From Rhodanobacteraceae bacterium (GTDB lineage Bacteria > Pseudomonadota > Gammaproteobacteria > Xanthomonadales > Ahniellaceae), in assembly GCA_016708465.1 (NCBI GenBank), contig JADJFT010000005.1, positions 1 to 64,000 of the forward strand: a stretch of 64,000 bases of DNA, in the 5' to 3' direction. Both the position numbers and the translations under genes were made by a program. Of the stretch, positions 9,894 to 19,411 are shown piece after piece (within the stretch, counting starts at the first letter, position 1; every line of letters begins with the position of its first letter). The notes beneath the pieces are model-generated. The model saw only the letters and a program-made list of their open reading frames with translations. It did no database searches and was not told where the DNA came from.

Positions 9894-10946
9894 ATGTCCC
9901 TGACCGATGCCATGCCTCTGCTTGATGCCCTCAGTCTGCCGCTGTTGCTGGTGGATCGTGAGCGCCGAATCCTGGCGCCGAACGCGGCGTTCTGTGCCTG
10001 GACCGGAGCGGGCACGCGGCGTTGGAGCGGTACTGCGGTGCGCGAGTTGGGCGGTATCGGGCCGATGCTGGATGAGGCACTCGCGCGTTGTGCCCGCGAA
10101 CACCAGACGCAGCGTTTTGCGGAGGTACTGTTCCAGCCCAAGCCCGATCTCGACCTGCGCGCGGATGTCATTTGTACCGCGACGGCGAATGGCGAGGTCG
10201 CATTCGCGATCGAATGGCATCGTGCCGCGGATCTGCCGGAGACCGAACGCGCAGCGGCCCTGCCGAATGCGTTGGCAGCGACCTTGAAAGGGTTGGCACA
10301 CGAAGTGCGTAATCCGCTGGCGGGTTTGCGCGGCGCGGCGCAATTGCTGGCGCGGCGAATCCACGATACCGATCTGCGCCGCTACATCGATGTGATCGAC
10401 GCCGAGACGCAGCGACTCGCTGATCTGGTCGAGCGCCTGCTTGATCCGCATCCGCAGCGGCCGTTTGCGGCACTGAACATCCATGATGTGCTCGAACGCG
10501 TGCGTGCGTTGGCCGAGTCCGATGCCGGCTGGAGTGCACGCATCACCCGTGACTACGACCCCAGCTTGCCGGAACTGCTCGGCGACCGCGATCGCTTGAT
10601 TCAGGCGATGTTGAACCTCGTGCGTAACGCGCTCGAAGCCGGTGCCAACGAAGTGCGCCTGCGTTCGCGTGCCGAATATGGCGTGGTCATCGGCGAAATG
10701 ACCCATCGTCTCGCCTTGCGCATCGACCTGATCGATGATGGCCGCGGCATCCCTGATGCGCTGGCATCGCGGGTGATGTTGCCATTGGTGTCGGGACGCG
10801 CCGAAGGCAGCGGGCTCGGGCTTGCTCTGGCCCAGGAAATCGCACGCGAACATGGCGGTGGACTGAGCTTCATCAGTCGCCCCGGCCACACCGTGTTCAC
10901 CTTGCTGCTGCCTTATGAGCGCGACTCCGGCGACAATGCGCCATGA
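9894..10946 (+). CDS. glnL: Nitrogen regulation sensor histidine kinase NtrB
   Basis: Cytoplasmic PAS-type sensor kinase that controls NtrC phosphorylation in response to nitrogen status through PII. The ATG at 9894 is preferred over an upstream in-frame start at 9849 because the protein then begins with the PAS-like segment (LPLLLVDRERRILAPNAAF). The H-box is GLAHEVRNPLAGLRGAAQLL, the N-box NLVRNALEAGA, and the ATP lid has DDGRGIP and GSGLGLALAQEI. Length (about 350 residues) fits NtrB, and there are no membrane helices. It overlaps the ntrC start by four bases (ATGA), so the pair is translationally coupled. No glnA is seen next to it in the window. Confidence 0.9.
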   Translation: MSLTDAMPLLDALSLPLLLVDRERRILAPNAAFCAWTGAGTRRWSGTAVRELGGIGPMLDEALARCAREHQTQRFAEVLFQPKPDLDLRADVICTATANGEVAFAIEWHRAADLPETERAAALPNALAATLKGLAHEVRNPLAGLRGAAQLLARRIHDTDLRRYIDVIDAETQRLADLVERLLDPHPQRPFAALNIHDVLERVRALAESDAGWSARITRDYDPSLPELLGDRDRLIQAMLNLVRNALEAGANEVRLRSRAEYGVVIGEMTHRLALRIDLIDDGRGIPDALASRVMLPLVSGRAEGSGLGLALAQEIAREHGGGLSFISRPGHTVFTLLLPYERDSGDNAP

Positions 10947-12394
10947 GCGAAATCTGGATTCTCGACGACGACCGTTCGGTGCGCTTCGTGCTCGCCGAAT
11001 CGTTGCGCGATGCCGGCTACCGGGTACGCGATTTCGACAACGCGCGCGCGGCATTGAGCGTACTCGCGCACGCCGAACCCGATGTCGTGTTCACCGATGT
11101 GCGCATGCCCGGCACCGATGGCTTTCAGTTTTTAGAAATGCTCAAGCGCAGCAAGCCGGACGTGCCGGTGATCGTGATGAGCGCCTACACCGACATCGCC
11201 AGCACCAGCGCAGCATTTCGTGGCGGTGCGTTCGACTTCCTGCCGAAGCCATTTGATCTCGATGCCGCAACGCGTTTGGTACAGCGCGCGCTCGCCGGCG
11301 CGGCATCGCCAGCGAACCTGCCGATTGCCTCCGAGCAAGCGATATCGCTGCTCGGGGAATCGCAGCCGATGCGTGAATTGTTTCGTGCCATCGGTCGGGT
11401 TGCGGCGACACATTTGAATGTGCTGATTACCGGCGAAACGGGCACCGGAAAAGAACTGGTCGCGCGTGCGCTGCACCAGCATTCACTGCGTGCGCGGGCG
11501 GCCTTTGTCGCCTTGAACACGGCCGCGATTCCGGCCGAATTGCTGGAGTCTGAATTGTTTGGCCACGAAGCCGGCGCCTTTACTGGTGCGCACAAGCGCC
11601 ATATCGGCCGGTTCGAACAAGCACAGGGCGGCACGCTGTTCTTGGACGAGATCGGCGACATGCCGACTGCGCTGCAAACACGCTTACTGCGAGTGCTCGC
11701 CGAGGGCGAGTTCTATCGCGTCGGCGGCCGTGAACTGATTCGTGTCGATGTGCGCGTGATCGCCGCGACACATCAGGATCTCGAAACCCGTGTCGCACGC
11801 GGCGAATTCCGTTCCGACCTGCTGCATCGCCTCGATGTCGTGCGTCTCGAACTGCCGCCACTGCGGGCACGCCGCGACGACATCGTGCTGCTCGCACAGA
11901 GCTTTCTGGATCGGGCTGTGCGCGAGGCGCGTGTCGAATCGAAACGCTTCACAGACGAGGCCATGGCCAAGCTGCGAGCACATGACTGGCCCGGCAATGT
12001 GCGGCAGCTGGAAAACCTGTGTCGGCGTTTAGCCGTCGTCACTGCCGGCCGCGAGATCGGCGTGCATGAACTGCCGGCCTTCCTGACTGACCCGCAACTC
12101 ACTACCTTCGCTGGCGGCGGACACAAGGGAGCGGGTCATGCGACGGCAACCGCTGCTGGCGCTATTGCTCACGACAATGATTGGCCCGAAGCGCTGCGCC
12201 AAACGATCCAACACGCGATGCGTGAAGGTCGGCCCGACGTTTTCGACGAAGCCCGTGAGCTGTTCGACAAGACCTTGCTCGAAGCCGCGCTCGAACTGAC
12301 GCGCGGCCATCGTGTCGAAGCCGCGCGCCTGCTCGGTATTGGTCGCAACACCATCACCCGAAAACTCGGCAGCTCACGCAAGCGCAGCGATTAG
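10943..12394 (+). CDS. glnG: Nitrogen regulation response regulator NtrC (sigma-54 activator)
   Basis: 483 residues with the three NtrC modules. The receiver (1-120) has the acidic pocket DDD, phospho-acceptor Asp in VFTDVRMPGTDG, and KPFD. The AAA+ domain has Walker A GETGTGKE, the sigma-54 contact loop GAFTGA, Walker B GGTLFLDEIGD and an arginine-finger region. The C-terminal Fis-type helix-turn-helix contains GHRVEAARLLGIGRNTITRK. It is encoded immediately behind ntrB with overlapping stop and start codons. It should activate sigma-54 promoters of nitrogen assimilation genes when phosphorylated by NtrB. Confidence 0.93.
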   Translation: MSEIWILDDDRSVRFVLAESLRDAGYRVRDFDNARAALSVLAHAEPDVVFTDVRMPGTDGFQFLEMLKRSKPDVPVIVMSAYTDIASTSAAFRGGAFDFLPKPFDLDAATRLVQRALAGAASPANLPIASEQAISLLGESQPMRELFRAIGRVAATHLNVLITGETGTGKELVARALHQHSLRARAAFVALNTAAIPAELLESELFGHEAGAFTGAHKRHIGRFEQAQGGTLFLDEIGDMPTALQTRLLRVLAEGEFYRVGGRELIRVDVRVIAATHQDLETRVARGEFRSDLLHRLDVVRLELPPLRARRDDIVLLAQSFLDRAVREARVESKRFTDEAMAKLRAHDWPGNVRQLENLCRRLAVVTAGREIGVHELPAFLTDPQLTTFAGGGHKGAGHATATAAGAIAHDNDWPEALRQTIQHAMREGRPDVFDEARELFDKTLLEAALELTRGHRVEAARLLGIGRNTITRKLGSSRKRSD

Positions 12395-12402
12395 AACGAC
12401 CG

Positions 12403-13597
12403 CTAAGCGGACACCGCCAGGCTTTCGCGATGGTAGATGCGTGCCGCAATTGCCGCGGCGATGCCGGAAATGAGCGAGGCCGGTGCCGGCGAGCACGCTC
12501 CATTCGAGCACGCTGATCGGCTCAGCACGAACCAGGCGCATGATTGCCTGGTGCTGCGCCAGCAGCGGCACCGCGAACATCCACAACTGCGCCTTGACTG
12601 GCACCACCATCATGATCATCGACGGAATCGCCGGGATGATCGTGAACATCCCGAGCCAGCTCTGCGCTTCGCGATAGCTCTTGGCGTTCGCCGCGATCAG
12701 TGTCTGCAGCGACGATGCCAACAACACCACTGGCGCCAGCGTCAGCAGCAGTTGCAAGAACACGCCGACGCCGAGGTTGAACTTCAATCCGAGCTTGGTC
12801 AGCGGCAACTGCGGTAACAACAGCGCGAAGGCGATCAGGGTCAGGAACAACGACGCGATGGCGAATGCCGACGTCGCCGATAGCTTGCCGAGCATGATTT
12901 GACCGCGCGGTACCGGCGTCGCCAGTAGTGGTTCCAACGACTGCCGCTCGCGTTCGCCGGCGGTGGTATCGATTGCCAAATACATGCCGCCCATGAAGGC
13001 ACCGAGGATCAGCATGTAGGGCAGGAAGGCGAGGAACTGCGCGCCGCGTGCAACATCCGAGGCTTGGTCACGATCGACGATGGCCAGTGGCCGCACGATC
13101 AATGGACTGACTCCGCGCGCGACCAGGCGTAATGCACCGACCTGCTGCCCGTAGGCAGACAGCGCATCTTCGACGCGGCGGCGTGACTGATCGGTGTCTT
13201 GGCGTGAACCGTCATAGATCAACTCGACTTCCGCCGGCTCACCCTTGTTCCAGTCTTCGGCGTAATCCTTGCCAATGCGCAGGATGACTTCCTCATCCTG
13301 AGCATTGATCGCGGCGATCGGATCGGTCGGGCCTGGCTTGATCTTGATGTTGCGCGCACCGATGAAGGCGACGAGGTTCGGTGCTTGCTCAGCACAGATG
13401 ACCGGTAGTTCCAGCACTTTCTCGGCGCGACCGAGTTCGCGCGTCATCACCGTCGAAATCAGCAGCGCGAAGATCAGTGGACCGATCAATGGGCTGACGA
13501 TCAGCGCGTTCATCACCGTCTTGCGGTCGCGCAGGTTTTCCAGCACTTCCTTGCGGAAGATGGTCCAAATGGGCGATTTCATCGAGAGTAATTTCAT
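12403..13597 (-). CDS. natB: ABC-2 type permease, NatB-like (frameshift near C-terminus)
   Basis: Membrane partner of the ATPase encoded just upstream; its ATG overlaps the ATPase stop by ATGA. It has an N-terminal membrane anchor (VMNALIVSPLIGPLIFALLIS), a large periplasmic loop and a C-terminal bundle of about five helices, with the ABC-2 signature ERERQSLEPLLATPVPRGQI. This matches NatB of the NatAB Na+ exporter family, though the substrate cannot be read from sequence. The uncorrected frame runs to 12374 and overlaps ntrC with a basic nonsense tail. Removing one base near 12478 gives the natural helix LISGIAAAIAARIYHRESL and a stop at 12403-12405, which clears the overlap. That supports a one-base insertion error. 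Confidence 0.8.
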
Positions 13598-14328
13598 CCG
13601 AACAGGCCCTCATCAGTGCCGATTACCTTCACGAAGGCGTCTTCGAGATTCGCTTCGCCAGTCTGCGCGCGCAACGCATCAGGTGAACCCTGCGCCACCA
13701 CTTTGCCCTTTGCTATCACGATGATGTGATCACACAGCGCGCTGACCTCCTGCATGATGTGTGAGGAAAACAGCACGCAGCGGCCTTCGTCGCGCAAGTT
13801 GCGCAAAAACCCGCGCATGGCCCGTGTCGACATCACGTCGAGGCCATTGGTTGGCTCGTCGAGAATCACATTCTTCGGGTCGTGGATCAGCGCGCGTGCG
13901 ATCGCCGTCTTCACGCGCTGGCCCTGCGAAAAACCCTCGGTGCGACGATCGGCGATGTCGTGCATGCCGAGCGCCGCAATCAGTGCATTGCTGCGTTCAT
14001 CGCAAATGCGTGGTTCGAGTCCATGCAGATCAGCGAAATAGCGAATGTTCTCGCGTGCCGTCAATCGCTTATACAAACCGCGCGAGTCCGGCAACACGCC
14101 GAGACGACGGCGTACTTCCACGGTCTCGGTCTGCGCATCAAGCGCATCCACGAGCACGTGCCCGTGATCGGGCTTCATCAAGGTGTAGAGCATGCGCAGC
14201 GTGGTGGTCTTGCCAGCGCCATTCGGGCCGAGCAGGCCAGTAATTTTCCCATCCTCGGCGGTGAAGCTTACGCCATCAACTGCTTTCACGGTGCCGAAGG
14301 CTTTGTGTAAATCGCGTACTTCAATCAT
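13594..14328 (-). CDS. natA: ABC transporter ATP-binding protein, NatA-like
   Basis: A complete ABC ATPase of 244 residues: Walker A GPNGAGKTTT (around residue 34), Q-loop region, signature FSQGQ (SQGQRVKTAIARAL), Walker B VILDEPTNGLD and the H-switch FSSHIMQEV. The DEPTNGLDVMSTRAMR segment and overall length fit the NatA/CcmA class of ABC-2 exporters. It is followed with a 4-base overlap by its permease, and the two would form an exporter in the cytoplasmic membrane. NatA-type systems were described for Na+ extrusion; here the substrate is inference only. Confidence 0.85.
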   Translation of the reverse strand: MIEVRDLHKAFGTVKAVDGVSFTAEDGKITGLLGPNGAGKTTTLRMLYTLMKPDHGHVLVDALDAQTETVEVRRRLGVLPDSRGLYKRLTARENIRYFADLHGLEPRICDERSNALIAALGMHDIADRRTEGFSQGQRVKTAIARALIHDPKNVILDEPTNGLDVMSTRAMRGFLRNLRDEGRCVLFSSHIMQEVSALCDHIIVIAKGKVVAQGSPDALRAQTGEANLEDAFVKVIGTDEGLFG

Positions 14329-14331
14329 GGC

Positions 14332-15813
14332 TTACGGCCCCCAGCCATTGGCATTCAAGAACGCAGGAATCACCGGCATGACGTCGAGGCAACTGGCGTC
14401 GAGCGCCTTGGCGTCGGTCTTGTCGATGAATTCAGCAGCGAGTTTCGGCATGCATCCGGCGGTGAGCACGATATGGCCACGGCCACGCACCACCAGATGA
14501 CGACCATTGCGATAGCCCTTCGCCGTTTCTTCGCCATAACGCGGCGGCGTCACCGGATCGAACTCGCCCGACATCAACAGCACCGGCACATCGCTGGTGA
14601 TCGGGTCATGGAAATCCTTCGGGCGCTCGCCCTTCGGCCAACCGGCGCATTGCGCCTGCATGACGGTGACCATATCGGTACCGAGCAGGCTGTCGGCGTC
14701 GGCGGGGTCGACGACAAAGCGCTCGCCGTCTTCGCTACAAATCACGCTGAGTTGCATGCCATGCATGATCGCTTCGCCGAGATCACCGAGAATCATGTCG
14801 GACTGCGCCATCAGCGTCTCGAAGCGACCTTGAGCAGCTTCATTGAGCGCATAGGGCAACAGTGCCGCCGGCTCGGGTGAGTAGGAAAACATGCGCACCG
14901 TTGAAGCGAGATGACCAAAGCTGAAGTTCTCGTCGCGTAACATCCAGCTCTTGGTGTCGCGGTAGTGCACTGGCTGCGCCGCGCTGCGCAATTGCAGTTT
15001 GAGTTTGCCCAAGTCTTCGGCGGGATCACCAAAGGCCTTGAAGCAGCCGGCATCTTCGCGGCAACGCTTGAAGATCGATGCTAGCGCCGCCTCCAAATTC
15101 TTCGCGTGCTCATTACCGAGCGCCAGTGAGGGCGGCACCACACCATCCAGAATGATGCTGCGGATGCTATCCGGGTAGTAGCGCAAATAGGTTTGTGCGG
15201 CGCGCGTGCCGTAGGAGCCACCGACCAAATTGACCTTGGCGGCACCAAGCGCCTTACGCACCGCATCGAAGTCACCCACAGCGACCGTGGTGGTGTAGTA
15301 ACGCGGGTCGGCGTGGTCCGACAACTGTTTCGCACACTTCGCCGCGAACGCCTGTTGCGCTTCAGCACTCTCGTCTTCTTCGGCGGAGAAACTGCTCTTG
15401 TCGTCCTCGCCTTTGCAAATCAACTTGTTCGAGCCACCGGTACCGCGTTGGTCAATCAAAATGATGTGGCGCTTCTCGCGCATGCGTTCGAAGCCGGGTG
15501 CGATTATCGGAAAGCTGTCGAGTGCCGACTGACCGGGGCCACCGGCCAGATAGAACACCGGATCGGGTTCCGGGCTGGCGGTCTTCGCCGGCACCAAGGC
15601 CACGCGCAGGTTGATCTTGCGACCTTCCGGTGCCGCCGGGTTTTCCGCGACCGATAGCGTGGTGCACTGCGCACCGAGCACGTCGGCGATCGCTGGACTC
15701 TTGAGGTCGCAGTAAGTGAACACCATCGAACCCACGGTCCGCGTTGCATTCGCAGCGACTGCGCCCAATGCCATGGCGACACCGACCGCGATGGCACAAT
15801 ACGACTTGATCAT
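14332..15813 (-). CDS. Secreted alpha/beta hydrolase, S33 peptidase (tripeptidyl/prolyl aminopeptidase-like)
   Basis: ATG 15813 is chosen because AGGAGG lies seven bases upstream and the protein then starts with a signal peptide (MIKSYCAIAVGVAMALGAVAANA). The hydrolase fold shows an oxyanion region (VFYLAGGPGQSA), the conserved IDQRGTGGSN, a nucleophile elbow GGSYGTR (Ser), the C-terminal Asp in LMSGEFDPVTPP and His in GRGHIVL. The order and spacing match S33 peptidases with a C-terminal TAP-like domain, which release N-terminal peptides in the periplasm or outside. About 493 residues, a normal family length. It lies three bases past the natA start on the same strand and may share a transcript with natAB. 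Confidence 0.85.
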   Translation of the reverse strand: MIKSYCAIAVGVAMALGAVAANATRTVGSMVFTYCDLKSPAIADVLGAQCTTLSVAENPAAPEGRKINLRVALVPAKTASPEPDPVFYLAGGPGQSALDSFPIIAPGFERMREKRHIILIDQRGTGGSNKLICKGEDDKSSFSAEEDESAEAQQAFAAKCAKQLSDHADPRYYTTTVAVGDFDAVRKALGAAKVNLVGGSYGTRAAQTYLRYYPDSIRSIILDGVVPPSLALGNEHAKNLEAALASIFKRCREDAGCFKAFGDPAEDLGKLKLQLRSAAQPVHYRDTKSWMLRDENFSFGHLASTVRMFSYSPEPAALLPYALNEAAQGRFETLMAQSDMILGDLGEAIMHGMQLSVICSEDGERFVVDPADADSLLGTDMVTVMQAQCAGWPKGERPKDFHDPITSDVPVLLMSGEFDPVTPPRYGEETAKGYRNGRHLVVRGRGHIVLTAGCMPKLAAEFIDKTDAKALDASCLDVMPVIPAFLNANGWGP

Positions 15814-15903
15814 CTTTATCCTCCTCAGGATGGCGCGCATCGTAGGGGAGCGCGGCGAAGTTTGCCGAGTGACGGATGTCAGCCGCAGCAGTTGACGGTT
15901 GAA

Positions 15904-16653
15904 TCAGCGCGAGCTCAGATATTTCTCGCGGCGGATCGCTGGCACCGGCAAACCGTCTTCTTTCAACGTCTCGAAGCTGGCATCGACCATATTCGGATTG
16001 CCGCAAAGATAAGCGATGTCGCGCGTAGCGTCGGGCGCGAATTCCGCAAATGCATGCTGGACGTAACCACTGCGGTCGTCCGCGCGTGGCGTCAATCGTG
16101 CTTCACGCGACAGGCAGGGCACATAGCGGAACCACGGGTGCGCATCGGCAAATGCATCGAACTCTTCGGCATAGAGCAGGTCCGCTGCCGACCGCGCGCC
16201 CTGCAGCAGCACGACTTCGATGCCGCGCTCGTGATGATGGCGCACCAGATCGGGCAGCATCGCGCGATAAGGCGTGACACCGGTGCCGGTCGCGACCAGC
16301 AGGTAGCGCGCGTTCTTGTCGGTATCGAACAGCACGAAGCGACCGTAGGGGCCGCTTGTCTGGACCGTTTCGCCCGGAATGAGCGTGGATAGCAGTCGGG
16401 TCGCGGCACCGCCCTCGACATAGGACACGGCAATCTCGATATGCGCTTCCGGGTTGTGCGGGTCGTTCGCGACCGTCGCCACCGAATAGCTGCGCTTGGT
16501 CGGCTTGCCGTCGTCGTACTCGAAGTGCACCTGCAGAAATTGCCCGGGGATGAATGCAAGTTCGCCGCCGTCGGCACGCTCAAACACAAGATGACGCACC
16601 GTCGGCGCAAGCATGTGCGCGCGGACCAATCGCAACACAAATTGTTCGGCCAT
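15904..16653 (-). CDS. fpr: Ferredoxin/flavodoxin-NADP(+) reductase
   Basis: Cytoplasmic FAD enzyme moving electrons between NADPH and ferredoxin or flavodoxin. ATG 16653 gives the usual start (MAEQFVLRLVRAHMLAPTVR). FAD binding is shown by KRSYSVATV (RxYS) and GPYGRF; NADP binding by VATGTGVTPYRAML and the C-terminal CGNPNMVD. The tail is REKYLSSR, where many bacterial Fpr proteins end in an aromatic residue, so this is a slight variant. About 250 residues, as expected. It is divergent from the yadG-like gene at 16724, leaving a 70-bp shared promoter region. Confidence 0.85.
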   Translation of the reverse strand: MAEQFVLRLVRAHMLAPTVRHLVFERADGGELAFIPGQFLQVHFEYDDGKPTKRSYSVATVANDPHNPEAHIEIAVSYVEGGAATRLLSTLIPGETVQTSGPYGRFVLFDTDKNARYLLVATGTGVTPYRAMLPDLVRHHHERGIEVVLLQGARSAADLLYAEEFDAFADAHPWFRYVPCLSREARLTPRADDRSGYVQHAFAEFAPDATRDIAYLCGNPNMVDASFETLKEDGLPVPAIRREKYLSSR

Positions 16654-16723
16654 CGTCGCGCTCCGAAGGGGCCGCGATTCTAGCCGCTGTGCTAGCCTCG
16701 CGCGCCAATTTCCGGAGTCGTGC

Positions 16724-17656
16724 GTGACACAGCTGGCGCTATCCATCCGCGGTCTGCAAAAGACCTATGACAATGGCATCGTCGCCTTGCGTGGCATCGA
16801 TCTGGACGTCGCGGCCGGGGATTTTTTCGCGTTGCTCGGCCCGAACGGCGCCGGCAAATCGACCACGATCGGCATCATCACCTCGTTGGTCAACCGCAGC
16901 GCCGGCAGCGTCAAGGTATTCGGCCACGATCTCGGCACGGAACGCGAGGCGGCATTGTCCTGCGTTGGCGTAGTTCCGCAGGAAATCAACTTCAACCAGT
17001 TCGAAAAGCCCTTCGACATCGTCTCGAATCAGGCCGGCTTCTATGGCCTGCCGCGCAAGCTCGCACGCGAACGCGCCGAGAAGTATCTGAAGCAATTGTC
17101 GCTATGGGATAAGGCCGAGGTCGCCGCACGCACCTTGTCGGGCGGCATGAAGCGGCGCCTGATGATTGCGCGCGCGATGGTGCACGAGCCGCGTCTGCTG
17201 ATTCTGGACGAACCGACCGCAGGCGTCGACATCGAAATTCGCCGCTCGATGTGGCAGTTCGTGCAGAGCATCAATGCCGCGGGCACCACGGTGATCCTGA
17301 CCACCCACTATCTCGAAGAGGCGGAAAGTCTGTGCCGCAACATTGCCATTATCGACCGCGGCGTGATCGTCGAAAACACTTCGATGAAGATGCTACTCGG
17401 CAAGCTTGATCGTGAATCACTGATTCTTGACCTGGCCGACCCGATCGACGTCTGCCCGGACATCGGCATTGTTCAGTTGAAACGTGTCGACGCAACCACG
17501 CTTGAAGCCGACGTGCCCAAGGGCACTAGCCTGAACGAGTTGTTCGATGCGTTGGCGAAGACCGGCATCCGTGTGCGTTCGCTGCGCAACAAGGCAAATC
17601 GCTTGGAGGAGCTGTTCCTGAGCTTGGTCGAGCGCGGACCGGGAGATGCGAAATGA
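16724..17656 (+). CDS. yadG: ABC transporter ATP-binding protein, YadG-like
   Basis: GTG 16724 is the likely start: CGGAG lies just upstream and the protein opens with MTQLALSIRGLQKTYDNGIV. Walker A is GPNGAGKSTT, signature LSGGMKRRLMIARA, Walker B LLILDEPTAGVD and H-loop TTHYLEEAE. The roughly 310-residue length with a C-terminal extension (LILDLADPIDV... LEELFLSLV) matches YadG of the YadGH exporter. It overlaps the permease start by four bases (17653-17656). YadGH has no firmly known substrate, so its role is an unspecified ABC-2 exporter. Confidence 0.88.
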   Translation: MTQLALSIRGLQKTYDNGIVALRGIDLDVAAGDFFALLGPNGAGKSTTIGIITSLVNRSAGSVKVFGHDLGTEREAALSCVGVVPQEINFNQFEKPFDIVSNQAGFYGLPRKLARERAEKYLKQLSLWDKAEVAARTLSGGMKRRLMIARAMVHEPRLLILDEPTAGVDIEIRRSMWQFVQSINAAGTTVILTTHYLEEAESLCRNIAIIDRGVIVENTSMKMLLGKLDRESLILDLADPIDVCPDIGIVQLKRVDATTLEADVPKGTSLNELFDALAKTGIRVRSLRNKANRLEELFLSLVERGPGDAK

Positions 17657-18426
17657 ACGCTGCCGGCAACTGGGAAGCGCTGAAGACCATCGTCTTCCGT
17701 GAGGTCAACCGTATTCTGCGGATCTGGGGCCAGACGTTGGTGCCACCGGCAATCACGATGACGCTGTATTTCGCGATCTTCGGGAATCTGATCGGTAGCC
17801 GCATCGGCCAAATGAATGGCATGCGTTACATCGATTTCATCGTGCCCGGCCTGATCATGATGGCGGTGATCCAGAGCAGCTACGGCAACATCGTATCGAG
17901 CTTCTTCGGTTCAAAGTTTCAGCGTTTCATCGAAGAACTGCTGGTTAGTCCGACCCCGAACTGGGTGATCTTGACTGGTTACGTACTCGGTGCGCTCGCG
18001 CGCGGCGTGATGGTTGGTGTGATCGTGCTGGTCGTGGCGATGTGCTTCACGGACATCCGCTTGCACCATCCACTGGTGACCGTGGTGACGCTGCTGCTGA
18101 CCTCGGTAATGTTCGCCTTCGCCGGTTTCATCAACGCCGTCTATGCGAAGAAGTTTGATGACATCGCGATCGTGCCGACCTTTATCCTGACGCCGTTGAC
18201 CTACCTTGGTGGCGTCTTCTACAGCGTCAGCCTGTTGCCGCCATTTTGGGAAAAAGTCTCACACTTGAACCCGGTCCTGTACATGGTCAACGCCTTTCGT
18301 TACGGACTGCTCGGCGTCAGTGACGTGCCGTTGGCGACCGCGTTTGCAGTGATGTTCGCGGCCACCATTGCGCTCGGCGCGTTTTCGATGCATCTGCTGA
18401 TCAAGGGCCGGGGTTTGCGAGCTTAG
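17653..18426 (+). CDS. yadH: ABC-2 type transporter permease, YadH-like
   Basis: A 257-residue membrane protein with six predicted helices and the ABC-2 motif FIEELLVSPTPNWVI. Characteristic YadH stretches are present, such as LYFAIFGNLIGSRIG, PTFILTPLTYLGGVFYSVS and HLNPVLYMVNAFRYGLLG. It is translationally coupled to the ATPase before it and forms the membrane half of that exporter. Substrate unknown. Confidence 0.88.
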   Translation: MNAAGNWEALKTIVFREVNRILRIWGQTLVPPAITMTLYFAIFGNLIGSRIGQMNGMRYIDFIVPGLIMMAVIQSSYGNIVSSFFGSKFQRFIEELLVSPTPNWVILTGYVLGALARGVMVGVIVLVVAMCFTDIRLHHPLVTVVTLLLTSVMFAFAGFINAVYAKKFDDIAIVPTFILTPLTYLGGVFYSVSLLPPFWEKVSHLNPVLYMVNAFRYGLLGVSDVPLATAFAVMFAATIALGAFSMHLLIKGRGLRA

Positions 18427-18511
18427 CCAGCGAGCGTCGACACTAGCGGCGTGTCCGGTCAGCGCGGAGGCTGCCGGCGCGATCCCGTTCATTCATCTCT
18501 TGGGGGTATTC

Positions 18512-19411
18512 ATGTCGAAGTCGTTGTGGTCGGCACTGCTGTCGGCGCTATTGGTGTTCTCGTCCGCGTTCGTCGCCGCTGAGGATCCGGCCGCTGATCC
18601 GGCCGAGCAAATCCGGCAATTCAACGCTTCGCTGAACTATCAGACTGGCGACGTGGCGGTCGCAGCGGCACACGCCGTGCTGCACCTCGGTGCCGGCTTT
18701 CGTTATCTGCCGCCAACGGACGCGCGCCGTGTGCTGGAGCAACTCTGGGGCAATCCGCCGGATGACAGCGTGCTCGGCATGCTCGTTCCGGGTGACCTGG
18801 AAGTGACCGACGAGCGCAGTTGGGCGGTGGTGCTGACCTATTCGGATGACGGATACGTGTCCGACGAGGATGCGGCGAAGATCAACTACAGCGACATGCT
18901 CAAGACCATGCAGGAACAGACCGCTGCCGCGAATGAAGAGCGCGAGAAGGCCGGCTATGGCGCGGTGACGCTGGTCGGTTGGGCCAGTCCACCACGTTAC
19001 GACGCTGACAAGAAGAAACTGCATTGGGCCAAAGAGCTTGTATTTAGCGGTGCCGATCAGCACACCGTCAACTACGACATCCGTGCGCTTGGGCGCGGCG
19101 GATACCTGAGCATGAATGCCGTTGGTGGCATCGGCGATCTCTCTTACATCCAGCAGGGCATGGGTCGGGTGCTGAATATGGTCGAGTTCGATGCCGGGTA
19201 TCGCTACGCGGATTTTAATGACGACACCGACAAAGTCGCCGGTTATGGACTGGCGGCGCTGGTCGGTGGTGTCGCGGCCGCCAAGATGGGTTTGTTCGCG
19301 AAGCTGGGCGTGTTGCTGTTGAGTCTGAAAAAGTTCGCAGTGTTGTTGATCATTGGTATCGCGGCACTGCTGAAGCGCGTGTTCGGCAAGAAAGACGGCA
19401 ACGCCGGCTAG
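18512..19411 (+). CDS. DUF2167 family membrane-anchored protein
   Basis: ATG 18512 follows GGGGG and opens with a signal peptide (MSKSLWSALLSALLVFSSAFVAA). The conserved body includes AHAVLHLGAGFRYLPPTDAR, a GDLEVTDERSWAVVLTYSDDGYV-like region, GYGAVTLVGWASPPRYD and WAKELVFSG, all typical of DUF2167. The C-terminus has one or two hydrophobic helices (GLAALVGGVAAAKMGL, LGVLLLSLKKFAVLLIIGIAA) and a short basic tail. It is therefore exported with a C-terminal membrane anchor. The function of the family is not established. It lies alone between yadH and the convergent tatD, with which it shares four bases at the stop codons. Confidence 0.85.
   Translation: MSKSLWSALLSALLVFSSAFVAAEDPAADPAEQIRQFNASLNYQTGDVAVAAAHAVLHLGAGFRYLPPTDARRVLEQLWGNPPDDSVLGMLVPGDLEVTDERSWAVVLTYSDDGYVSDEDAAKINYSDMLKTMQEQTAAANEEREKAGYGAVTLVGWASPPRYDADKKKLHWAKELVFSGADQHTVNYDIRALGRGGYLSMNAVGGIGDLSYIQQGMGRVLNMVEFDAGYRYADFNDDTDKVAGYGLAALVGGVAAAKMGLFAKLGVLLLSLKKFAVLLIIGIAALLKRVFGKKDGNAG

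Noticed and set aside
8783..10171. 462-codon open frame on the minus strand
   Set aside because: It runs antisense across the SBBP tail and into ntrB and contains no recognisable protein sequence; caused by high GC.
9867..11054. 395-codon minus-strand frame
   Set aside because: Antisense to ntrB, which has all kinase motifs.
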